From positions 4,072 through 68,071 of the forward strand of contig JAFAFL010000007.1 in assembly GCA_023423535.1 (NCBI GenBank): a stretch of DNA of 64,000 nt. The letters run 5' to 3'. The notes beneath the pieces are model-generated. The model saw only the letters and a program-made list of their open reading frames with translations. It made no database searches and had not been told where the DNA came from. The position numbers and the translations under genes were made by a program. Shown here piece after piece: positions 8,358 through 15,878 of the stretch. The stretch is from Pseudomonadota bacterium (GTDB taxonomy: Bacteria; Myxococcota; Myxococcia; Myxococcales; Myxococcaceae). The stretch's first letter is position 1, and each line of letters opens with the position of its first letter.

Positions 8358-9371
8358 GTGCGGCGCTCATTCAATACCCGCGTCGTCGGAGCCGTTCTTC
8401 TCGGCCTGCTCTCGGCGCTGTTCTTCACCTCCAGCTACGTGCTCAACCGGGCGATGGCGGTCGGCGGCGGTCACTGGGCCTGGAGTGCGTCGATCCGCTA
8501 CGTCGTCACGCTGCCGATGCTCGCGCTGCTCATCCCGATGCAGGGCGGCTTCCGGCCGGTCCTGCGAGCGATCCGCGCCCACCCGCTGCCCTGGCTGCTC
8601 TGGTCGGGGATCGGCTTCGGCCTCTTCTACGCCTGCATGGCCTACGCGGCGGACAGTGGCCCTTCGTGGCTCGTCGCGGGGAGCTTCCAGCTCACCGTCA
8701 TCGCCGGAATGCTGCTCTCTCCGTTCATCTACCGCGACGAGCGCAGGCGGATCCCGCGCATGGCGCTGGCGCTCGGCACGGTCGTCTTCGCGGGCGTGCT
8801 GCTGATGCAGTTCGGCCACTTCGAGGGCGCGCTCGACGCCGCTGCGTGGATCGCGCTCGGCTGCGTGGTCGTCTCCGCGTTCACCTATCCGTTGGGCAAC
8901 CGGAAGCTGATGCTCCACCTCGAGGGGACCGGCGAGTCGCTCACCGCCACCCAGCGCGTGTTCGGCATGACGCTCGTCAGCCAGCCCTTCTGGTTCGCGC
9001 TCGCGGTGTGGGGCGCATTCGAGGTCGGGCTGCCTTCTGGGCAGCAGCTGCTCCTCTCCGTCGCGGTGGCCTTCTTCGCCGGCGTGCTCGCCACGGTGCT
9101 CTTCTTCCACGCGACCTCGCAGGTGCGCGACCACCCCACCGCACTCGGCGCGGTGGAGGCCATGCAGGGATCGGAGATCCTCTTCGCTTCGGCGATCGGC
9201 GCGTTGGCGCTCGGCGAGCCGTGGCCCTCCGGCTCGAGCACCCTCGGCGCGCTGCTCGTGCTGTGCGGGATCACCGCCTTTGCGCTGCTGGCGGGCAGAG
9301 CGCGTCCCCTCGCCTCCGCGGCATCGGCAAGTGGAGGCCCGATGGAGACGCCTCGCCTTTCCGAGCCCTGA
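8358..9371 (+). CDS. EmrE-like multidrug resistance efflux transporter
   Basis: 337-residue inner-membrane protein of the drug/metabolite transporter superfamily with about ten hydrophobic helices. Its family features are the N-terminal LFFTSSYVLNRAM, the GLFYACMAYAADSGPSWLV block and the C-terminal EAMQGSEILFASAIGALALGE. This fits the 'multidrug resistance efflux transporter' DMT subfamily; the substrate is unknown. The start is GTG at 8358. Flanks are short and there is no adjacent regulator gene. Confidence 0.82.
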   Translation: MRRSFNTRVVGAVLLGLLSALFFTSSYVLNRAMAVGGGHWAWSASIRYVVTLPMLALLIPMQGGFRPVLRAIRAHPLPWLLWSGIGFGLFYACMAYAADSGPSWLVAGSFQLTVIAGMLLSPFIYRDERRRIPRMALALGTVVFAGVLLMQFGHFEGALDAAAWIALGCVVVSAFTYPLGNRKLMLHLEGTGESLTATQRVFGMTLVSQPFWFALAVWGAFEVGLPSGQQLLLSVAVAFFAGVLATVLFFHATSQVRDHPTALGAVEAMQGSEILFASAIGALALGEPWPSGSSTLGALLVLCGITAFALLAGRARPLASAASASGGPMETPRLSEP

Positions 9372-9469
9372 TCCGGCGCCTACAATCCAGACATGTCGCC
9401 GCTGATCAGGGCCGCCATCGCTGCGTACAGAAGCGCGCTCATCGAGTGCTTCGGGGAGAGGCTGACTGC

Positions 9470-10102
9470 GTGATCCGCCTCGCCGGCCTGCTCTTCGTAC
9501 TCCTCACCACCGCGGCATTCGCGGACCCCTTCCCCGTTCCCGTTCAGCGCGCGCCCCAGCCGTCCGCGTTCGTCCCCGCCGGCTGGGTCCTCGAGCAGCG
9601 CGTCAACGGCGATCTCAACGGCGACGGGCGCAAGGACGCGGTGCTGGTGCTCGTGCAGTCGCCGGAGACCGAAGGGGAGCGCGAGCGGGCGCTGGTCGTC
9701 GCGCTGCGCACGCGTGAAGGCTACGAGGTCGCCGGCACGAACAGCGGGATGCTCGCCTTCGTGGGTGGGCTCGGCGTGCGGGGAGGCAACGCGGCGCCGG
9801 AGGTGAAGGTCCGGCGCGGCATCCTCAGCGTGGCGCAGTACGGCGGGTCGCGCGACTGGTACGACGTGGTCCACCGCTTCAAGTGGAGCGCTCACCGAAA
9901 GGCGCTGGAGCTGGTGGGGCTGACGAACCGCGTCGGCGACCGGCTGGTGGGCAGCTTCTCCGAGCGGACCTGCGATCTCACCGGCGGCACCTGCGTGGTG
10001 CGATCGGTCGAGAAAGCGGGCGCGAAGCAGAAGGTCGTGCGCCAGAAGCCGCCCCGAGCCCCGTCGCTCACCCGGCTCGAGGACGTGACGCGGGACGAGT
10101 AG
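9470..10102 (+). CDS. secreted FG-GAP/VCBS-like protein
   Basis: 210 residues starting at GTG 9470, with a signal peptide (LAGLLFVLLTTAAFA, cleavage near ADP). The mature part has an EF-hand-like NGDLNGDGRKDAVLV segment, as seen in FG-GAP/VCBS-type repeats, followed by a beta-rich domain with GGSRDWYDVVHRFKW. This organisation is common in myxobacterial secreted proteins of unknown role. It converges on the alcohol dehydrogenase gene with only 8 nt between the stops. Confidence 0.7.
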   Translation: MIRLAGLLFVLLTTAAFADPFPVPVQRAPQPSAFVPAGWVLEQRVNGDLNGDGRKDAVLVLVQSPETEGERERALVVALRTREGYEVAGTNSGMLAFVGGLGVRGGNAAPEVKVRRGILSVAQYGGSRDWYDVVHRFKWSAHRKALELVGLTNRVGDRLVGSFSERTCDLTGGTCVVRSVEKAGAKQKVVRQKPPRAPSLTRLEDVTRDE

Positions 10103-10110
10103 TCAGCCGC

Positions 10111-11154
10111 TCAGCGGTTCGGGGTGACCACCGCGCGGCCGGCGATCTTGCCGTCCATCAGGGCGCGGTAGGCGTCGAGCGCGTCGTCCAGCTTGTAGGT
10201 GGTGACGAGCGGCTTGATCTGCCAGGCGCGGTACATGTCCACCACCTCGAACAGCTCCTCGATGGTGCCCCAGTAGGTGCTCGTCAGCTCGACCTCGTAG
10301 GGCGCGGTGAAGAAGGACCACTCGTAGGGGTGCCCGGCGATGCCGACGATCGTGCAGCGGCCTCGCTGCGCCATCGATCCCATCGCGGCCTTGATCGTCG
10401 GGGCCACGCCGACGAAGTCGAACGCCGCGTCGACTCCCTTCCCGCCGGTCAGCGCGCGGATCTTCTCCACCTGGTCCGCGCCGCCGCCCACGGTGAGCGC
10501 GCCGAGCCTCTCCGCCTCCGCCATGGCCTCCTTCTTCATGTCGGTGGCGATGATCGTGGCGCCGGTGAGCGCCTTGAGGATCTGCACGGCGATGAGGCCC
10601 AGCCCGCCGAGGCCGATCACCAGCGCGTGCTTTCCACCACCGGCGAGCTTCGGCAGCGCGAGCTTGATCGCGTGGTACGGGGTGAGGCCCGCGTCCGCCA
10701 GCGGCGCGGCGATCACCGGATCCGCATCCCCCAGCGGCACGAGGTTCCGCGCGGGCACCGACACGTACTCCGCCAGGCCGCCGTCGCGTCCGAGCCCGAT
10801 GCCCGCGTACGGCATCGTCGCCGCGTTCTCGCAGTAGGTGTCCTGGCCGCGCGAACAGGACCGGCAGTGCTGGCAGCCGCGCGGTCCGTACACGAGGTAC
10901 GCGTCGCCCTTCTTGAAGCCGTTCACGCCGGCGCCCACCTCTTCGACCCAGCCCGAGCTCTCGTGGCCGAGCACGAAGGGCGGCTTCTGCGCCCCCGGAT
11001 CGCCGGCCGAGAACCCGTCGAAGATCGCCACGTCGGAGTGGCAGAGCCCGGCGCCCGCCACCTTCAGCAGGACCTCGCCGGGACCAGGGGTGGGCCTCTT
11101 CACGTCCTTGAGGGACGGAAACGTCTTGAAGTCTTCGAACACGATCGCGCGCAT
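10111..11154 (-). CDS. zinc-dependent NAD(P) alcohol dehydrogenase
   Basis: 347-residue medium-chain dehydrogenase. The catalytic zinc site is visible as GLCHSD and GHESSG, and the structural zinc loop as GCQHCRSCSRGQDTYC with all four cysteines. The Rossmann motif is VIGLGGLGLIAVQ, followed by IIATDMKKE, where the acidic residue favours NAD. The start is the ATG giving MRAIVFEDF; an upstream in-frame ATG would add 15 atypical residues. Substrate is not predictable from sequence. It is a single gene, convergent with the FG-GAP protein and separated from the polysaccharide cluster by about 80 nt. Confidence 0.9.
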   Translation of the reverse strand: MRAIVFEDFKTFPSLKDVKRPTPGPGEVLLKVAGAGLCHSDVAIFDGFSAGDPGAQKPPFVLGHESSGWVEEVGAGVNGFKKGDAYLVYGPRGCQHCRSCSRGQDTYCENAATMPYAGIGLGRDGGLAEYVSVPARNLVPLGDADPVIAAPLADAGLTPYHAIKLALPKLAGGGKHALVIGLGGLGLIAVQILKALTGATIIATDMKKEAMAEAERLGALTVGGGADQVEKIRALTGGKGVDAAFDFVGVAPTIKAAMGSMAQRGRCTIVGIAGHPYEWSFFTAPYEVELTSTYWGTIEELFEVVDMYRAWQIKPLVTTYKLDDALDAYRALMDGKIAGRAVVTPNR

Positions 11155-11236
11155 GGGCACATCGGGGGCCGTTGCGCCCCTTCGCGTCAACGTGCCCATG
11201 CGCGGCGTGTCTCAGCCCAGACAGCCCAGCCGGCCT

Positions 11237-12478
11237 CTACGCGGGACTCTTCGCGTCGATGGCGCGCTTCCCCGCCCGACGCTCCTGCGCTTCACGGCGG
11301 CGCACCGCCATCCCCACGTGCCGGCGGATGTCGTCCACGCGCGCCTCCCAGCTCTCGTGGAAGATCCGCTTCGCGCGCTCCAGCGACGGACCGGCACCTT
11401 CGGCGAGCGCGGCGTCCACCTGCGCGACGAACTCCTCGGGCGTCTCCGCGAGGCGGCACAGGCCCACCTTCTCCACCTCCGGGATCTTCGACGAGACCAC
11501 CGGCAGTCCCGCGGCGAGGTACTCGCGCACCTTCAGCGGGTTCGCGTTGAGCGTGAGCTCGTTCACGCGGAACGGATTCACTGCGACGTCGAAGCCGCGG
11601 CAGTACGCAGGCAGATCCTCGTACCGCTTCCGGCCCAGCAGCTTCACGTTCGGCAGCGCCGCGAGCTTCGACACGTCCACGTCCGGCGCCACCTTGCCCA
11701 GCAGCACCACCGTGCCCTCGGGGTGCGCCTTCGCGCAGGCCTCGAGCGCCTCCAGATCCACCCAGTCGGCGATGAGGCCGAAGAAGCCGATCACCGGCTT
11801 CGGCAGCGAGGCGAGCTCCTCGGGAACGGCCGTCTCCGGATCACACGCCTTCACGAAATGCGCGTAGTCCACGCCGTGCCGCACGAGCACCGTGTGCGGA
11901 TTCACCTTCGCCTTGTTCTCGCGCAGGCGCTCGGCGGAGGTGATGACCAGATCCGCCTTGTCCAGCAGCTGCTTCTCCAGCTCCGCGATGTGGCGGCCGT
12001 TGGTGTCGCTGAACGCGGAGAACTCGTCCACGCACTGGTACACGACGAGCTGCTCGCCGAGCGTGCCGGACACCGGCGCCGACGCGGGCAGGTAGCTCCA
12101 GGAGATGACGTCCTTGAAGCCCAGCCGCTTCATCGCCAGACGGATCTGCGCCCAGAGCAAGCCCCGGTTCGCCACCCGCACCGCCTCGTTCCCGTAGAAC
12201 GGCACCGCCAGCGGCGCGAGCACGAAGAGGTTCTTCTCCACCTCGGTGATCCCGCGCGTGAACGAACGCAGCTTGTTCCAGATCCGCTTCGCGTCGTGCG
12301 CGTTCGCCTTCGGCTGCCGGTTGCCGATGCTGTTCACCCAGAGGATCCGGTTGTTCCTCGCCAGGATCCGCATGATGTGCGTCTTCGACAGCGGATCCCC
12401 GTCCCAGTCGTTCGAGAAAACGACCAGATCCCGCCCCACCAGCTCGCGCTCGAGCTGCAGCTCTTCCGTTCGCCGCAT
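11237..12478 (-). CDS. glycosyltransferase of the polysaccharide cluster
   Basis: 413 residues, GT-B fold. The N-terminus has DLVVFSNDWDGDPLSKTHIM and VVYQCVDEFSAFSD, typical of TuaH-like transferases. The C-terminal nucleotide-sugar domain shows PVIGFFGLIADWVDLE and NANPLKVREYLAAGLPVVSS, with the conserved Glu. It is the last gene of the deacetylase-flippase-acetyltransferase-transferase operon, which matches the order of the M. xanthus MXAN_3259 operon as I recall it (exoO by position, an inference). It probably adds one sugar of the spore-coat repeat unit at the inner membrane. Confidence 0.82.
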   Translation of the reverse strand: MRRTEELQLERELVGRDLVVFSNDWDGDPLSKTHIMRILARNNRILWVNSIGNRQPKANAHDAKRIWNKLRSFTRGITEVEKNLFVLAPLAVPFYGNEAVRVANRGLLWAQIRLAMKRLGFKDVISWSYLPASAPVSGTLGEQLVVYQCVDEFSAFSDTNGRHIAELEKQLLDKADLVITSAERLRENKAKVNPHTVLVRHGVDYAHFVKACDPETAVPEELASLPKPVIGFFGLIADWVDLEALEACAKAHPEGTVVLLGKVAPDVDVSKLAALPNVKLLGRKRYEDLPAYCRGFDVAVNPFRVNELTLNANPLKVREYLAAGLPVVSSKIPEVEKVGLCRLAETPEEFVAQVDAALAEGAGPSLERAKRIFHESWEARVDDIRRHVGMAVRRREAQERRAGKRAIDAKSPA

Positions 12479-12503
12479 CTTCCCTCCCCCTCCCAGGTAC
12501 CGC

Positions 12504-12974
12504 CTACGGAGCCACCGCGCCGGTGTGCTCCCTCACGTAGCTCTTCATTGGATCCGGATCGCGCCGCAGCTCACGCGCGGGCACGCCGGCGACGACCGCG
12601 CCGCGCGCCACGTCCTTCGTCACCACCGCGTTCGCGCCGATCACCGCGAAGTCTTCGATCGTGATCGCCCCGAGGATCTTCGCCCCCGCACCGATCCGCA
12701 CGTAATCGCCGATCACCGGCACGCCCGGCTTCCCGCCTCGGCCGCCGATCGTCACGCCCTGCGAGATGAGGCAGTGCCGCCCGATCTTCGCCTCTTCGTG
12801 GATGACGATTCCGAGGCCGCCGTAGCCGAGCTCCGTGCCCTCGCCGATCTCCGCCCCCTCGGGCACGTACGCGTGCGCGAGCAGATGGATCGTCTTGCGC
12901 AGGAGCGCCGGAACCACGGGCACACCCAGAGCCTTCGCGCGCCGCGCGAGACGGTGCAGCTTCAACGCGTTCAT
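12504..12974 (-). CDS. serine-acetyltransferase-like hexapeptide O-acetyltransferase
   Basis: 156 residues with a left-handed beta-helix: AEIGEGTELGYGG, AKIGRHCLISQGVTIGG, VIGDYVRIGAGAKILG and FAVIGANAVVTKDV, each an imperfect hexapeptide series. The GGLGIVIHEEAKIG segment with its His is where serine acetyltransferases place the catalytic base. The long N-terminal helical domain of housekeeping CysE is missing. With its position between flippase and glycosyltransferase genes, this points to sugar O-acetylation rather than cysteine synthesis. Position corresponds to exoN of M. xanthus (inference). Confidence 0.82.
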   Translation of the reverse strand: MNALKLHRLARRAKALGVPVVPALLRKTIHLLAHAYVPEGAEIGEGTELGYGGLGIVIHEEAKIGRHCLISQGVTIGGRGGKPGVPVIGDYVRIGAGAKILGAITIEDFAVIGANAVVTKDVARGAVVAGVPARELRRDPDPMKSYVREHTGAVAP

Positions 12975-13025
12975 CTTCCCCCCTCGAACTTCAGACCCTG
13001 CAGCGCCGGGCGCACCCCAAGGTGA

Positions 13026-14570
13026 TCACGCCGGCCTCCGGCGCAAAGAGGCGAGCACCGCAAAGGGCCGCACGCCCGCCGCGCGCAGGAACGCGAGGTA
13101 GCCCGCCGCGAAGAGCGCCCCGCCGATCGCCAGGGGCAGCACGCGCCAGATGAAGCCCGGAGGCACTGCCGCGCCCAACGCAGGCAGGGCAGCACGAAGC
13201 CCCGCCACCAGCAGCCCCGCGCCCACCGCCGCCACGAGAGGCCGCCCCAGCTCGCGCACCGGCAGCACCTGGGCGAAGCGCACGAACACGTTTCCTTCGG
13301 TGAAGCCCAGGGCCTTCGGCACCCGCGACATCAGGGTGAGCTTGCCCACCAGCTCGGCCAGCGCCCACGACACGATGCCGCCCATCATCCCGAAGCGCTT
13401 CACGCCCACCCACACCAGCGGCACGGTGACGCTCGCCTTCACCAGGTAGGAGAAGAAGAGGTAGCGCGTCTCGTTGCGCGCGCGCAGCAGCCCGTCCACC
13501 GGGAAGCAGGCCAGCGCGATCGCCATCACGCTCACGCGGAAGTACGGCACCGCGGGGAGGAACTTCTCTCCGAACATCGCGCCGATGAACTCGGGCGCGG
13601 CGACGAAGAGGAACGCCGCCATGGGCAGGAAGGCATAGGCCAGCTTCGACGAGGCCTCGCGGAAGGCGCCCACCGCTTCGCGCAGCCTCCCCTGCCGGTC
13701 GAGCTCGCCCACGCGGACCATGAGGACCTCGCTCGTCGGCGAATAGAGGAGATCCACCAGCGGGAGCTGGAAGCAGCCCACCGCGTAGATGGCGAAGAGC
13801 TCCGGCGGCACCGCGGCGCCCACCGCGTACTGGTGCGCGTACTGCTGCGGGATGGAGAGCAACATCGCCGCGCCGAACGGGGCCGCGTAGAGGAGCTGCC
13901 GCAGGAAGAGGCCGCGCTGCAGGACCGGGCCCTGCGTCGTCGCCAGCCCCATCACCCACACCGCGACGAGGCGCACCGCGGCGAAGCCGGCCATCGCGAT
14001 CATCGAGCCTTCGAGGCCGAAGCCGAGGAACACCGGCACCATCATCGCCGCGGCCCGCAACGCGTCCGAGCCGAGGTACATCACCGCCGCCGCCTTCGTG
14101 CGGCCCTGGCAGGTGAGCATGATCTCCAGCGGCATCGAGCCGACGACGCAGGCCACGTAGATGGCGAGCGGCACCGAGTAGCGGAGGAGCTCCGGGTTGC
14201 CCAGCAACGCCGCGCCGTGGTGGCCGAAGCCGAGCAGCAGCCCCGCGCCCGCGAAGCCCATCAGCAGCAGCGCCGAGATCGTCTGCAGCACCCACGGCCG
14301 CGACTGCTCCGCGCGCGGGAGGAAGAAGTAGAGGCTCTGCGCCACCCCGAACGGCAGGATGTAATAGAGCGTCTGCGCGATGAGGAAGAGCTGCTTGTAG
14401 GTGCCGTACTCCTCCAGCGCCATCGCGCGCGCGAGCACCAGCGGAATGGCGAAGGTGATCCCCGCCCCCGCCATGCGCGCGAGCACCAGCGGGCCCGCCT
14501 TGCGCAGGAACGAGCCCTCCTCTTTTGCCTCCGCCACCTGTCCTCCCTCGCCCTGCCCCTGTGTGGCCAA
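13026..14570 (-). CDS. exoM: Wzx-type polysaccharide flippase
   Basis: 514 residues with about 12-14 membrane segments, of the MATE/MOP polysaccharide transporter superfamily. The N-terminal KAGPLVLARMAGAGITFAIP and MALEEYGTYKQLFLIAQTL segments are typical of Wzx flippases. It should move the undecaprenyl-linked repeat unit to the periplasm. The neighbours fit M. xanthus ExoM, the flippase for spore-coat polysaccharide; I assign the symbol by context. The start is uncertain: TTG at 14570, directly after the deacetylase stop, or GTG at 14537 with a good GGAGGA ribosome site. Confidence 0.82.
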   Translation of the reverse strand: MATQGQGEGGQVAEAKEEGSFLRKAGPLVLARMAGAGITFAIPLVLARAMALEEYGTYKQLFLIAQTLYYILPFGVAQSLYFFLPRAEQSRPWVLQTISALLLMGFAGAGLLLGFGHHGAALLGNPELLRYSVPLAIYVACVVGSMPLEIMLTCQGRTKAAAVMYLGSDALRAAAMMVPVFLGFGLEGSMIAMAGFAAVRLVAVWVMGLATTQGPVLQRGLFLRQLLYAAPFGAAMLLSIPQQYAHQYAVGAAVPPELFAIYAVGCFQLPLVDLLYSPTSEVLMVRVGELDRQGRLREAVGAFREASSKLAYAFLPMAAFLFVAAPEFIGAMFGEKFLPAVPYFRVSVMAIALACFPVDGLLRARNETRYLFFSYLVKASVTVPLVWVGVKRFGMMGGIVSWALAELVGKLTLMSRVPKALGFTEGNVFVRFAQVLPVRELGRPLVAAVGAGLLVAGLRAALPALGAAVPPGFIWRVLPLAIGGALFAAGYLAFLRAAGVRPFAVLASLRRRPA

Positions 14571-15749
14571 TCAGTGATCTCCGTGCAGCCCGTGCTCCGG
14601 TTCGGTGAATGGCACCGGCACCGTGAGCGGCCCCCGCTGAGGCTTGCGGCCCACGACCACCGTGCCGCCGCCGAGCGTGGTGAAGACGTCGTCCATCTGG
14701 CAGCCGGTGAGGCACGACGAGTAGGTCCCGTCGAAGCCGAGGCTGAAGTTCTCCCACAGCACCTTGCGCTTGAGCGTGTAGGGATCGCCGCCCACGCGGT
14801 TGAGCAGGTCCTCCGTCGTCACCGCGCTCTTGAAGCCCGCGCGCACGAGCATCCGCACCAGCTCGTCCGAGTACCAGCCGTTGCAGTAGGCGAAGTGCTC
14901 GCAGGGCCGGCCCACGTTCTCCTCGATGACGCGCTTGCTCTCGCGGATCTCCCACTCCGCGCGGTCCGGCGACTCGAGCGGCAGCACCGTGTGCGAGACC
15001 GTGTGCGCGCCGATGGTGATCCCCGCCTCCGCCATCTCGCGGGCCTCGGCCCAGGTCATCACCTCGCCGCCCTCGGGGATCGTCGAAGGGCCTCCGCCGA
15101 GCTGCTGCGCGAGCCCTTCGATGAGCCGCACCGCGAGGCCCGCCGGCTGATCGGCGAGGAACGCATCCACCGCGGCCGCCGGCGTGAGCTGACCTGCGAG
15201 CAGCGGCTCCACCACGCTCGCGGCGCTCGGCGGAAGGAGGTCGTAGACCGGCCGGAAGCCGCGCTGCTGCACGAGCCCGAAGAGGTGGAAGAGCCGGTCG
15301 TGGTTGAAGCGCTTCTGCGTCCCCATGAAGCCCGACGGCACGTAGACCACCGCCGGCACGCCGAGCTCCTTCAGCACCGGGAAGCCGTGCTGGTACACGT
15401 CGCGGTAGCCGTCGTCGAACGTCACCACGCACACGTCACCATCGGTCCGGCGGCGTCCGGAGAGGACGTCCAGCGCGTCATCGATGGAGAGGAAGGTGTA
15501 GCCGGACGCGCGCAGGTCGAGCAGCTGCCGGCGCAACGTCTCCTTCGACACCACGAGGCCGGGGATCGTCGTCTGCAGCGCGCCGGTGTAGTCGTCCACC
15601 ACGCGGTGGTAGCTGAGGATGAGGACCCTGCTGCCACCCGCGCGCAGCCGCCGCACGCCGGCAATGGCGCGCCGGACCCCGGTGTAGTGCAGCAGATTCG
15701 CCATCGCCGACTTCGCCGCCCGACGCAGCACGAGCTTTCCCTTCGCCAT
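14571..15749 (-). CDS. NodB-type polysaccharide deacetylase
   Basis: 392 residues; first gene of the operon. The NodB domain shows motif 1 TFDDGYRD with the metal- and base-site aspartates, motif 2 HTVSH with the zinc histidines, and HFAYCNG later. It is preceded by RVLILSYHRVVDDY, typical of PgaB-like deacetylases. It probably removes acetyl groups from an amino sugar of the spore-coat polymer. The ATG at 15749 is chosen because a near-consensus sigma-54 promoter lies 44-59 nt before it, so longer in-frame starts would precede the transcript. There is no clear signal peptide. Corresponds to the MXAN_3259 position (exoL by order, inference). Confidence 0.85.
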   Translation of the reverse strand: MAKGKLVLRRAAKSAMANLLHYTGVRRAIAGVRRLRAGGSRVLILSYHRVVDDYTGALQTTIPGLVVSKETLRRQLLDLRASGYTFLSIDDALDVLSGRRRTDGDVCVVTFDDGYRDVYQHGFPVLKELGVPAVVYVPSGFMGTQKRFNHDRLFHLFGLVQQRGFRPVYDLLPPSAASVVEPLLAGQLTPAAAVDAFLADQPAGLAVRLIEGLAQQLGGGPSTIPEGGEVMTWAEAREMAEAGITIGAHTVSHTVLPLESPDRAEWEIRESKRVIEENVGRPCEHFAYCNGWYSDELVRMLVRAGFKSAVTTEDLLNRVGGDPYTLKRKVLWENFSLGFDGTYSSCLTGCQMDDVFTTLGGGTVVVGRKPQRGPLTVPVPFTEPEHGLHGDH

Positions 15750-15792
15750 CCCGTCCCCCTGTCCCAATCGTCTTCGTCGAAGTCCCAGGCGT

Positions 15793-15808
15793 TGCATCGC
15801 AGGTGCCA
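15793..15808 (-). promoter_or_regulatory. sigma-54 promoter of the deacetylase-flippase operon
   Basis: Read on the minus strand: TGGCAC, CTGCG spacer, ATGCA. Against the consensus TGGCAC-N5-TTGCA only one base differs. The GG and GC are 10 nt apart as sigma-54 needs. The predicted start is near 15782, giving a 33-nt leader to the ATG at 15749. The same promoter type precedes exoA. Confidence 0.8.
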
Positions 15809-15837
15809 CACGACGCGCCCCGTCAAGCACCCGCGCA

Positions 15838-15857
15838 GTGGGAAGCGGAGTTCCCAC
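15838..15857. promoter_or_regulatory. inverted repeat, candidate enhancer-binding-protein site
   Basis: GTGGGAA, 6-nt spacer GCGGAG, TTCCCAC: perfect 7-bp arms located at about -56 to -75 from the predicted sigma-54 start of the deacetylase operon. The core GGGAA-N6-TTCCC recurs with a 7-nt spacer upstream of exoA. Confidence 0.5.
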
Positions 15858-15878
15858 CGTGCCCTTCGCGCTTCCGCC